From assembly GCA_963680875.1 (NCBI GenBank), contig OY804588.1, positions 77,090,829-77,154,828 on the forward strand: 64,000 bases of DNA. Reading direction: 5' to 3'. Shown piece after piece: positions 20,003-29,784 of the stretch. How positions within the stretch are numbered: the first letter of the stretch is position 1; each line of letters opens with the position of its first letter. The translations under genes and the position numbers were made by a program. A model generated the notes under the pieces. The model ran no database searches, was not told where the DNA came from, and saw only the letters and a program-made list of their open reading frames with translations. The DNA is from Bathymodiolus brooksi (taxonomy: Eukaryota; Mollusca; Bivalvia; Mytilida; Modiolidae).

Positions 20003-20770
20003 ATGGTACACACAAAGGTTACACCCAGAAAAACAAAGGAAGTTCAGCTGATGTCATCCTGCAAGTTATGCAGTAGGGATTTTTCTAATGAGGAGCAGCT
20101 GAAGACACATCTCCTCCAATGTGTCAAAGAGATGACACAATTCACGTGTGAAGTTTGTAGCCAGGTGTTTAAGAAGAAAGAGTATATGAAGAGACACATG
20201 AAGAACATCCATGGACAGGTACCCAACACTGGACCAAAAGTGGTGGAAGTTAACAAAAAAGATGAAGGGTCTGATAAGGAATCATCAGACGAGGATAGTC
20301 AGGTAGATGATGACATCGAGAAGTACAATCCGGGGGAATTGATAGGAGACATCTCTGACTACGGAGATAATCATGATGATGACAAACACGAGAAACCAAA
20401 GAATAGTGATAAGACAGATCTAAAAGGTACTAGTGACTTGGAGCTGGGAAGAACACAAAGGAAATCGTGCTCACCAAGACCTGTTGCAGCACCTATCAAA
20501 AGGAAACTGGATGTTTCGGCTAATACAAGGATAAGTGAGGAGCTTGTGGAAGCTGACAGGTCTCAGAAGGTGGATGTCGTTAGCAACGACACACAGATAG
20601 TTAATGTTGAGCCTTCAAAAAGGCTAAAGATGGATGAACTTCACCAGGACAAAGTCACCCAGACAAATGTGGCAAAGGAGAGGAAGATGGTAAGGATCGT
20701 CACAAAGTATGTGGAAGAAGGAAGACAAGTTGAGAAGATAGAAGAGCACGAGACGATTTGGATTGTGTGA
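20003..20770 (+). CDS. Gypsy accessory ORF with two zinc fingers
   Basis: 255 codons, intact. Residues 20-40 form a C2HC finger (C20, C23, H36, C40) and residues 49-70 a classical C2H2 finger (C49, C52, H65, H70). A highly acidic stretch follows (about 86-130), then a Lys-rich tail. There is no signal peptide or membrane segment, so it is not an envelope protein although it occupies the env position. It could be a nuclear DNA- or RNA-binding factor for the element or a captured host gene. It is the only protein of this element with no stop or frame break. Confidence 0.85.
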   Translation: MVHTKVTPRKTKEVQLMSSCKLCSRDFSNEEQLKTHLLQCVKEMTQFTCEVCSQVFKKKEYMKRHMKNIHGQVPNTGPKVVEVNKKDEGSDKESSDEDSQVDDDIEKYNPGELIGDISDYGDNHDDDKHEKPKNSDKTDLKGTSDLELGRTQRKSCSPRPVAAPIKRKLDVSANTRISEELVEADRSQKVDVVSNDTQIVNVEPSKRLKMDELHQDKVTQTNVAKERKMVRIVTKYVEEGRQVEKIEEHETIWIV

Positions 20771-21275
20771 ACTATGGGCAGGACCTAATATCATATGCAT
20801 TGGAGCATTATATAAAATAGATTTACTTCTCTTCGTTTTTGTTTATATAATTTCAAACCTTACCCTTGTACGTCACCTTTAATTGACAGGAACTCTTACA
20901 CCAAGCGGTCTGCTTAAGTTGGCATGAAAGAAAGCTGGTGCGGGATCGGAACTGTTTGTTTTAGACTAATGAAGTCTAATGGGTGTTATGACATTAGGTT
21001 ATGTTCAAATTCTTAAACATTTATATTTGCTTCCAGACTGCGTGTGGAACATTTATACCTGTTTTATGTGGTGTTCTGGCACAAAGTTTTGCAGTGCTAG
21101 ATGGGAATAGCCTTCAGAGCTATTGCGGAAACAGTTCGGGGTTAATGTTATGAAAAAGACACATGGTTTGATGTTTTTAGCTTGTTTGTTAAATTGGACG
21201 GTTTATTTTATGGTGTTGGTGTAGGAATATTATTTAAAATCATGCGAGGACGCATGAAGTCGGAGGCGTGGGTAG
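20771..21275 (+). other. Gypsy 3' untranslated region before 3' LTR
   Basis: About 500 bp with no ORF. The last bases before the LTR, GTCGGAGGCGTGGGTAG, are purine-rich and in the place of the polypurine tract, though interrupted by C and T. Confidence 0.5.
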
Positions 21276-22211
21276 TGTAGCGAAATCAGCGTTCACATCA
21301 ACATATATGTAATTACCTGGATTATTACAATGGTCATATTAGAAATCCGTTGACATCCGTGTTAATTTTAATCAAAACATGGCACAAACGATATTTATTT
21401 GTTAATGATGAATTAATAAACACATACAGATTATTATCTTTAGATTATCACTTATTTGGAATGAATATTTAACAAGAAACATTTGATAATGAATTCAGCT
21501 TGTTAAGCTAACCGAACATCATATGAAACAGTTGTTTTGATTGGTTAATTCAATTTAGAAATTGACAGGCTTTCTTTTAGGGTCGCGTTCATCGTACTTA
21601 AGCCCGAAGATTTGGCAGTGAAGGGCTGGTTGTGAAACAATACGACTTTTTGCTGGGTGCTGCGTTGTTCCTCTGTCAACAACTCGTGGCCCTCATGGGT
21701 TGGTGATTGTTTCAAGGTTAGTGACAACCTTTTGCTGGGTCCGGTGTTGAAACCAGTGGTTACAACTGACGACTCACATTTGGTTTGGAACTATTATTAA
21801 TTCACACAGTTTTCATGTTGTTTATGGTATAGATCTGTCGTCTAAGGTTGTGACATAGTTTTCGGTTGAGACAAGGTTTGAGACATAGGTCTGAAGCAGG
21901 TGTTGGTGACTGGTGACTGGTTAGTTAGGTTTCAGACAGGGTCTGAAACAAAGTAGTTGTTTATAAATATTCATTGTTTATATTGTGGTCTGTGTAGTGT
22001 TAGTGTGTGCTGCATTAGGATAGTTATATATTAGTCTGTGTAGATAGTGATTTAGCATTTATTATTTGCAAGGAGCCATTGTACCTATTTTAGCTTGTTG
22101 GGTTAGACATTGTTTGAACATTTTTGTTATACAAGACTATTATTTGTCAGGTCCCCAGGAAACTGGTACGGACCCAGTGTTTATATACATCCATTCAGGT
22201 TACACACTACA
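21276..22211 (+). repeat. 3' LTR of Gypsy element
   Basis: 936 bp, from TGTAGCGAAATCAGCG to GGTTACACACTACA, followed by the GTTAA target duplication. About 8 substitutions against the 5' LTR plus absence of the two 13-bp segments noted there. Confidence 0.93.
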
Positions 22212-24838
22212 GTTAAGAAGACCTTGACACTGGTAAAAAGTAATTGTGGTTTGGTTTTAACTGTAATTTTCCGTTAATATTTTCCAGACAAAAGTTTTTG
22301 TTTAATGATGCTTGCCAAAGATTGATAGGTTTTCAGTGTAATAAGTTTTTTATTTCTACGAGACCTGTTTCTCCAGTTGATACAGAAACTATTCCATCGG
22401 GACTTCCTGCTATGTACCTTTGTTCGGGATGAATTACAAGACCACTGCGATGAACTATGACATTTTCATTTTCCTCTGCCTTTTTCAACTTGTACTCTTC
22501 AATTGTGGTGTCTTCCTGAAGTATACCATTTCTAGTATGGCGATTACCATGGAATGTTGAATACAGCATGTTGCGGACTAATTTTTTAATGGGTATAGAT
22601 GGGTTCCTTTTTACAATTGTACCAAAATTTGAAGCAGTAATTCCTTTCTTTCTTTCTGAGTGCCAAAGACCTGAGTGAGATTGTTGAATGGTAGATGTAG
22701 TAATAGTTTTACATTGTTGGGCCGAAAGGTTGACATGATTTTCAATAAATGATTGTTGAAGCTGATCCAAATCTGACTGAGAAATATCATCAGTAATATC
22801 AATAGCTTCTGGTCCATAAGCCTGTCGAGCTTTCTTTGTTGTGCTGGTCTTAATTGTTGTTATTTTCTTCTTCCAACGCATGTGTTGCACATTTGGTTTT
22901 GACTTATGCTTCAAAGAGTTTTTTAATGTTTGATCACGACGCGAATACAATTTCCTAAAGTGGTAACCTGGCTCTGTTCCAGTCGAATCTTCCCAAACCT
23001 TACAAGACCACTCAGGTCCAAGATTCATCCGTAACGCTCCACCATAACAGCGTGCATGCCAAGAACCACGATTACAAAGGTTGTACACTTTACCTCCATC
23101 AAATTTTGTTCTTATATGCATCCAACTTTCTGCAAGGTTTGTAGTGCTGTTGTTTATTAGCCTGTCTGATTTGTCTGCAATTTTACTAAGTAGTAAAGTA
23201 ACGTCTTTAATTATGTGTTTTTCTACATTTTGATAATCAATAGATGTACCATATCGTGACTCTTCTTGCAAATCAATTGACGATCCTTCATTCCAATAAT
23301 CAACTTGTTCCTCAATTAAATCGGTTTCCTCAATACCTGGCTGACATGAAGACATGCATGATGTGGAGTCTGTTTGTGTATGTTGTGGAGGCTGGATTTT
23401 AGCACGACAAAAATCGGAACAGTGTTGGTGTTGCCCAAATATATGGTGAACAGACTTTCTAATGTCATTGCTCAATCTTTTTGTTGCAGTATTTTTATCA
23501 CACTTTTTGTCATTGTATTCTTTTGAGCGTACACGAATGGCACACCTAACAGCACTTACAAGTCTAACTCTAGTTGTTTTGGAGAGATGGTGTCTACCCT
23601 TGTATAGCTGGTTGTCAGAAACAAGTTTTTCAAGATTCGTTCTGTAGCACTTGCAAATGTGATTAGCACACTCTTCTTTGGCAACACATCTCCCCCAGCC
23701 TGGTACTTCCTGTCTTATCCTAGAAAAAACAGATGAATCTCCATCTCCAACAAGCCGCATGTACCTTAGACCATGTTTACTTTCGGCCTCCAAAAAACCT
23801 TCTAAAATGATATCACCTTCCATTGATTGGCTATCATGGTCCCAGTTCTTAAAACATGTGTGTGGCTTGCTACTTTTATGGTTACATAAATAACAATACT
23901 TATTACGGACGCCAATGTGTAAAAGCTTTTTAGTCTCTTTTCCAATTATAATGGCCACACTACCCGCTGCGTTATATGAATGTTTGTGTGTTCTCTTTGA
24001 CCACCCACCATCTGTAATAACTGTTATAGCAGGAACCTCTTCATGGTAATCTTTCCGTTCAATTGCTAGCCGTCTTTCCTCCTGTCCTGCTGCCAACATG
24101 TCTGCTAGTAAAACATCATGCCACCACTTTCCGATGTCAGTCTCTATAGCACTAAATGATGGCTGTGATAAGCCTGGTGAATTCAGCGTTGCCATAAATT
24201 CATTTAAATGGGACGGACCATTGCCTGTAACCATACTGCCCCATACAGCACGAACATTTATGTCAAAACGTTTTGACCCTGGAACCTTCGGACTACTATC
24301 AAAGCTAAACTTTTGTGAGCACCCCTGACACTGCTAGCATAACGCTTGCTAAACCATATGAACGAAGTTCAGATTCTAATTTAATAGGTGGTCTCCCTGC
24401 TGAGGCAATTTTCATGGCATCTGGACATAGACATACATGCAAGGTGATATCAGATATGTGGAACTGCAGGCAATCTAAGTTTATAATCCTATAACCTTTT
24501 GGACTAAGGTCTTTTATCTTACGTATCTTCAATTTCAAACTACAGTCTGATGCATATGAGGCATATAGTGATCCATTTGTTTTATAACTTGTTCTCTGTG
24601 TTTTGTACTGTCTATGAGTTTTTCTGATTTTGAGTCTCAATTTTTCCTTTCTCAGGTGTTTTGACTTTGTTATGGTATATATAGGCCTTCCTAAATATTT
24701 ATTCTGTCTAATTTTCCTGTGTCTGCCTAAACTGTGACCAAATACTCTACTTATTTTGGTTTTCCTACCCATTCTTATTGCAAGCATATAATGTAAACAA
24801 ATCAAGATGTATCCGTTTGCTCTCCATACTTTTGTCAT
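22212..24838 (-). pseudogene. DDE transposase (Mutator-like domain) fused to YqaJ nuclease, 5' and middle part
   Basis: The minus-strand gene of the TTAA element. The first frame (24838-24305, 177 codons) begins with a very basic helix; a better start is the Met at 24772 (MGRKTKISR). It shifts to a second frame at a GGGG run near 24318, where one extra G separates ...LAVSG from GCSQKF. The second frame (633 codons counted from 24234) has a DDE-type triad: D75 (TDGGWSK), D164/166 (VGDGDSS) and E369 (TNLAESW). From about 515 there is a YqaJ-like nuclease with E574, D613 (GSPDG) and the ExK of VEIKN (627-629). TGA follows at 22333-22335, and an extra T near 22250 shifts the frame again. The gene is then cut by the Gypsy LTR and resumes at 13833. 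The domain name Mutator-like transposase is from memory of annotated bivalve proteins. Confidence 0.85.
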
Positions 24839-25889
24839 TGTGGGTCATTCATAAATTAATATTTATTTTTTACTTACCAATATGTGAATGTCATTTTAAC
24901 CTTTACTTTAATGTTTCAATTTCATGGATTTGTGTTTTTAATGAGTATTAAGCAAGAAATATTTACCGTACATAACACGTGTTGTCAGGATATCATTCAC
25001 AAGCACAACCGATAAATTACTCGATCAGGGCGTATAAACTGTGCCTGATGTTTAATCAGTCGTGTTAATCATTCATATCAAAGCAATAAATATGTATTGA
25101 CACTGATACTTACAAATAGATATTTACTGATTGTCCACAAAACTAATTTTTTTCTACTGTTTACATCGTCTTGATCAAAGATCAACCGCTTTTCCACAAA
25201 CCGGAAGTAATATATCTGAAATAGATAATGTTTTCGTATTGAAAAAACTGTTACGAAACAAGTCAAATTCCTGCCAGAAATGCAATTTATGTAATACTAA
25301 TTGCGTGTAACATTGTAAAATCTTATTTTACATACCTTTATTAAACATTTAACGTTATTTTCAAAATACGCAAATGCGGATTAATTTACACTTCTACTTT
25401 CGATTTCAAAGATTGGAGGGGTACGAAGATTCAGCTGATTATTAAACATTGTTAATGGTAACTAGGTGTGGTGTCATTGTAAAATACATACTCCTAAATG
25501 AATATATTTTCATATAACATAGACCAAAAGAAGATCAGAACTGCCATATTCTCAAAAATCACATAAGTTCGAGTCCCCTACAATTTGCAAAATGGCGGCG
25601 TCCATCCCGTGTTGTAAAATTGCAAACACTTGACATTTTTGGACAAAAGGCTTAACAGAAATAAGTTTTAAATGCTAGCTTGCACTACATATGATCTTTG
25701 GGATTGAAACTCGTATATTGAAATGACTGAAAACTCTTCCATTGTATTTGGAAGTTGTAAGGTGAGACCACCAATTGAAGCAAAGTAAACTTTGAGTGGT
25801 TTTCTATGCATAGACCAAATTTCAAGTCTGCATATTAAGCAATAAGGATACAATTGATAAATTTTATAAATGCATCTCAGACCACAAAT
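24839..25889 (-). other. Upstream region of the transposase gene
   Basis: About 1 kb between the transposase start and the right terminal repeat. No ORF of note (the 60-62 codon frames look random). It would contain the promoter of the minus-strand gene. The right inverted repeat GGTTCCGCTAAAGTCAAA (minus strand) closes the element at 25890-25907. Confidence 0.5.
25588..25600 (+). promoter_or_regulatory. YY1-like motif in transposon promoter region
   Basis: GCAAAATGGCGGCG contains AAAATGGCGGC, an exact match to the known animal YY1 consensus. It lies about 750 bp upstream of the transposase start and in a locally GC-rich patch within AT-rich DNA. A chance occurrence is possible. Confidence 0.3.
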
Positions 25890-25911
25890 TTTGACTTTAG
25901 CGGAACCTTAA

Positions 25912-26955
25912 AACTCACAACATATTATATGACTTCCGTGAATTATTTCTTAATTCTCCCAAAACAACATCAACATGGCGCAGATTCGTTAGTGCGTACC
26001 CGGCGTACACTCCTATCCCCAATTTAAAAAAACCCAGAAAACATAAAGTATGAAAATATTCTACACAAAACGACAAGCTTTTGGAGAAGCAATGAGTGGG
26101 GTGTGTTCAATTGATGAGAATGCAGTATTTTGCACTTTTTACTCCAGAGCATGGCATTGGCGGCCGCCAGATACCTGGTCCTGGGTGGCTACATAACTCC
26201 CTTATTTAAAACAAATCAAGTATTTATGGTGTAATCATTGAAAGTAATGTGGACTGTTTCTCACCTGATCTATTTTTCTGCAGAAACTGATCGTATTCTC
26301 CTTCCTGTAGTAGAAGTGGGACAGGGGAGATAATCGATACTCAATGTGTTTGATGAATTAACCTCATTTCAAACAAAGAATGATTTAGCTCTACTTTTTA
26401 CCATTTTATAAAGATCTGAACAACTTGGTTTCAAAGTTTTATTTTTATCTTATGCCCCCATTTATACATATTTTTTTTAATCGTGTGTGTGAAAAAATCG
26501 ATTAAATTATACAATACACATTACATAATGTAGTTGAACAACTGTTTATAAATAGAACCCTTTAAAAAAATTAATCATACAAATTAAATGTACGAAATTT
26601 TCACATTGAAGCAAACACGGTTTTATTTATCGAATCTCTTTGCCAAGCAGCATCCTTTCCTCTTCATATTTACTTGTAATTGCTCATTTTCCCCCTCGTG
26701 GTCGGATCCTTGATTAGACATGTATGTACTCCTTTCGGCCTGGCACTGTGATAGACAGATGCCCGGGTTGAGCTGCTGTGGTAGACAGATACCTGGGTTA
26801 AGCTGCCAGACAGTGACAACGAATTTTAATAATAAAAATAATAAAAAATAAAAATAAAATAAAATAAAAACAAGTTTTGATTAATGTGTTCATTTCAATA
26901 AAAACATAGATATAAAATGTTGTCTGATACCGACATGGATGAATTAATATCTATT
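25912..26955. other. Non-coding unit sequence after the insertion
   Basis: Resumes the unit exactly where 9578 left it. The first 260 bp are a diverged second copy of the block at 8222-8560. An AT microsatellite (AATAATAAAAATAATAAAAA type) at about 26826-26870 is specific to unit 1. Unit 1 also lacks about 45 bp present in unit 2 near 42127-42170. No gene. Confidence 0.5.
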
Positions 26956-27653
26956 CACGGTGTAGAATGCTAACGGACTACTCGGGGTTTTTAATCCTAT
27001 ACGTTTCTTAGTGATTATGACGTAGAAGAAATATCTTATTGTAAGTAGATAATATCTCCACAATCTTACCCCATCAAACGTCACAATTTTTCCTTCTCTT
27101 CGGCTTGTTTAGCCATAGGTTCTTTTTCCTCTTTACCCTAAAAAAATAAACACAATAAGTCCTTTGCTTAAAATTCCTAACAGTCCGGTGCCACAAATAT
27201 TGGCAATAAACCATGAACACAAAAAGTCCGTTGCTCGGCTTTTACAATAAAACTTAAATATGTAATAAGTATTATTCTTTCATATATTTATATAGTTTCC
27301 ATTTGTATTGGATATGTTATAAAGGAAAACGAAATAGTCAAAAATGATATAAAATGCTTATTTGAAGGAAAAACAAGACGATGTTTAATGGGTTCGACGG
27401 TATCTCGTGCTTGTGTTGGACTTGCTGAGATAACCACGAGGTTGACCAAAAGCAATCATCCAAAAACTTCAACATAGTTCATTAGTACATTCCGTAAATG
27501 TAGTAATATGAAGACTTACGACTTTTTACGATCTGTGTGGTCCATTTTCTGTGACAGGTATATTTTTTAGCACGCAACAAGTCCGTTGCTCAGCCCGAGT
27601 AGTCTGGAAACGCAGAAAAAAAACCGAGTAGTCCGTTACCATTCTACACCGTG
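26956..27653. mobile_element. 698-bp inverted-repeat (MITE-like) element, unit 1
   Basis: The left end CACGGTGTAGAATGCTAACG continues GACTACTCGG. The right end on the minus strand is CACGGTGTAGAATGGTAACG then GACTACTCGG: about 30 bp with one mismatch. No ORF. Internal AAGTCCGTTGCTCGG and AAGTCCGTTGCTCAG form a further repeat. Flanks share only TT, so the target duplication is unclear. Present in all three units, so it predates their duplication. Confidence 0.75.
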
Positions 27654-27882
27654 TTAAATATTGTTATTGATTGTTACTGCTCCTGGTGGCCCATTGTTGG
27701 TACATGTATATAATAACAAATATTTTATATTCAATTTGCAACAATATGCAACTTTATCTTTATTTAAATATAGATTTTTTTTTTTCAATTATAGTCACAT
27801 TTTTTCTCTGCGGACTATAGGATATGGTCGGAAATTCATACCTAGCAGACATTAGGGAATAACTGTAATATATTTTAAGTAT

Positions 27883-27994
27883 TGCCAACGTAAATCGTCG
27901 GTTTTACTGTCGCAAATTGAGCTTAAATGTTGGCGTATAGTGAGGGCAGGTGAACGAATATTCGTGACAGTAAAACAGGCGGCTTACGTCGGCA
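27883..27994. repeat. 112-bp palindromic element, unit 1
   Basis: TGCCAACGTAAATCGTCGGT followed by TTTACTGTCGC mirrors GTGACAGTAAAACAGGCGGC then TTACGTCGGCA with a few mismatches, around a loop of about 50 bp. Present in all units. Confidence 0.6.
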
Positions 27995-28904
27995 GCACTT
28001 CAAATACAATATGGTTATTCAAATTCTAATGAAATACTCCAAACAGTAGCATTTGCTTACAATTATCTCCTATTATCAATCAATTGTATTGCGCCTTTTT
28101 CACAGTGTATCTCCCACAATAGTTCCGTAGTTACAAACATTTCGATTAGAAGCAAACGCTTTTATAAAATATTCAGTGAACCATTATGTAATCATAACCA
28201 AAAATATGATCAACTCGAACATTTTAATAATAAATTTAATGTGTGTCACTTCAAATCAATATTCGGTCAACAGTTAACAACAAGGTAAAACATCTACTTT
28301 GACGCGTAAATGCAATTAATCAATGAAATTGCTTGTAACATAACCAATTGTATTACAATCTATATATTTGGTCAGCGATTGCATACAAAAAGGAATCAAG
28401 TCAATGCAATTTGACTTCTCAAATAGAACAAGTGCAGGATGAAATGAAATAACTGGTTAACAGTCCCAAATGATTTACACGCAAGTTATGTCATATATTA
28501 TAGTTAATATACCTTAAATTAATCAACAAATGAATATATCCTCGAATAAAAAGTCACGAAAAATACAAAAAATACACCATCAGAACAGTTTGAAAATTTA
28601 ATCGAAACTCCTAGAAAATGAGGACAAAATCGATACCCTAAATACATATAAACATGACCGTTTACTCTCCTACCTTGGTACAGACATGTCAATAACAAGT
28701 TGTGGGCTTAAACGAGTTTTATCGGCCACAATAAATTGAGATGATGCAAGTTATTTATGCTTGCGTTTTCTAGCAATCCACGCGAGACAACTCCATCAAA
28801 TTAATAAAAACAGTATTTCTATCATTAAAGATACAAAGAAACAGATAATTACACTTTAGAGTTTCAGTTAATTAGAAACAAGAGTAGCTCATACCATCCA
28901 TGAG
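27995..28904. other. AT-rich stretch without recognisable features, unit 1
   Basis: About 900 bp, nearly identical in units 2 and 3. No ORF, RNA gene or repeat recognised on either strand. Confidence 0.5.
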
Positions 28905-29310
28905 GGGGCGCACAGCAACAAGGGAGGTGGGAGAAAAGGGGGCGGGAGATGGGAGGAGGAGAGGGAGGTGGGAGGAAAGGGTCGGGATGTGGGAGACAGA
29001 GGGGCGGGAAGTGGGAGAGAAGAAATTTGTAAAATGGGAGAAAACTTATCCCCCCAAAAAGAATGTGAATAAATAACTTAAGAGATTTAATTTTCCTTTT
29101 CAGGAGGAAGGGGAAAGGGAAAAATGATGACAATGATCATTTAAGAAACACAAATTTAAGAAAGTCGATCATAGATAATAAAAGTACAGAAAAACGGATT
29201 TTTGTTCGGATTTGTTTTTCATTTAAGTTTTCAAGAGAAAGGTGGTGGGAGGTGGGAGAAAGGGGGCGGGAGGTGAGAGAGAAGGGGAGTGAGGTGGGAG
29301 AGAGTACCCC
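28905..29310 (+). repeat. Two G-rich purine tracts, unit 1
   Basis: 28905-29025 and 29240-29310 consist of GGGAGGTGGGAG/AAAGGGGGCGGG-type repeats on the plus strand, with many runs of three or more G's spaced by 1-7 bases, so G-quadruplex or triplex formation is plausible. The minus-strand ORFs here (Pro/Leu-rich) are low-complexity artefacts. Both tracts recur in units 2 and 3. Confidence 0.7.
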
Positions 29311-29414
29311 CTGTCCACCCCTCATCCATCTTTAATCGAATCAAGACGCATTTTTGTAGAGTGGCTGCCTCATAGACATAATTTATATTAGGCGATATTA
29401 CTTTTATATTTGAA

Positions 29415-29784
29415 CCGCATCGGTGGCGTAATGGTAGCGTGCTCGCCTCGAGTTCGGAATTGTGGGTTCGAGACCCGGTCGGGTCTAACCAAAGACTACA
29501 ATATTGGTATGTGTTGCTTCTCTGCTAAGCACGCCTGCATTAAGGAGAGAGAGAGCAAAGACTGGTTGGCTCGGAATCAGAATAACGTGTCCGAGTTAAG
29601 CCACATGGCTCACCACATACTGCTGTTTCAGTGAGCTGGTACTATAAAAATCCAATTCAGCACGTTGGTCTAGAACACAGCTGACCTCATCATCACTTCA
29701 TTGAAAATCAACTTGTTGTCGCCATTATATAGCTGAAAAATTGCTGAATTGGCGTTAAACAACTATCACTCACTCACTCACACC
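29415..29784 (+). mobile_element. tRNA-derived SINE with CACT tail, unit 1
   Basis: Box A-like TGGCGTAATGG at 29424-29434 and box B GGTTCGAGACC at 29465-29475 sit in a tRNA-like head. A body follows with TTGCTTCTCTGCTAAG and GGTTGGCTCGGAATCAGAAT. The 3' end carries ATATAGCTGAAAAATTGCTG, GGCGTTAAAC and the tail ATCACTCACTCACTCACA. This is a complete SINE of about 370 bp. The 74-codon frame starting at 29410 is only the translated SINE. Confidence 0.85.

Larger units (their letters stand above)
13834..22211 (+). mobile_element. Gypsy (Ty3-type) LTR retrotransposon, 8.4 kb
   Basis: Two LTRs (962 and 936 bp) start TGTAGCG and end CTACA. The target duplication GTTAA is at 13829-13833 and 22212-22216. 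Order: LTR, primer site, gag, protease, reverse transcriptase, RNase H, integrase, zinc-finger ORF, LTR. Reverse transcriptase before integrase makes it Gypsy/Ty3, not Copia. The LTRs differ by about 8 substitutions and two 13-bp indels, so insertion was fairly recent. The element lies in the opposite orientation to the transposase gene it interrupts. Two in-frame stops and a frame change make this copy defective as read. Confidence 0.95.
9579..25907 (-). mobile_element. 16.3-kb TTAA-target DNA transposon (with nested Gypsy)
   Basis: The element starts GGTTCCGCTAAAGTCAAA at 9579 and ends with the exact complement at 25890-25907: identical 18-bp terminal inverted repeats. TTAA flanks both sides (9575-9578, 25908-25911). 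Units 2 and 3 have the uninterrupted site CCATGTTAAAACTCACAACA with one TTAA (41856-41859, 55730-55733), so both ends are proven by empty sites within the window. Removing the nested 8.4-kb Gypsy leaves about 7.9 kb. It carries a transposase-nuclease gene on the minus strand. A TTAA target suggests Kolobok or piggyBac, and the protein does not look like piggyBac. The gene is broken, so this copy is probably no longer autonomous. Confidence 0.9.

Noticed and set aside
20003..20770. Envelope gene
   Set aside because: In the env position, but no signal peptide, membrane segment or cysteine pattern; two zinc fingers instead.
23462..24328. Plus-strand frames opposite the transposase
   Set aside because: Shadows of the minus-strand coding sequence, without features of their own.
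9579..25907. Maverick/Polinton-type giant transposon
   Set aside because: The size is inflated by a nested Gypsy; no protein-primed polymerase, packaging ATPase or capsid genes, and the target is TTAA, not 5-6 bp.
28864..29133. Pro-rich minus-strand ORF in each unit
   Set aside because: Translation of the G-rich purine tract, low complexity only.
29410..29634. 74-codon frame conserved in three units
   Set aside because: It lies wholly within the SINE and reads through its tRNA-like promoter.
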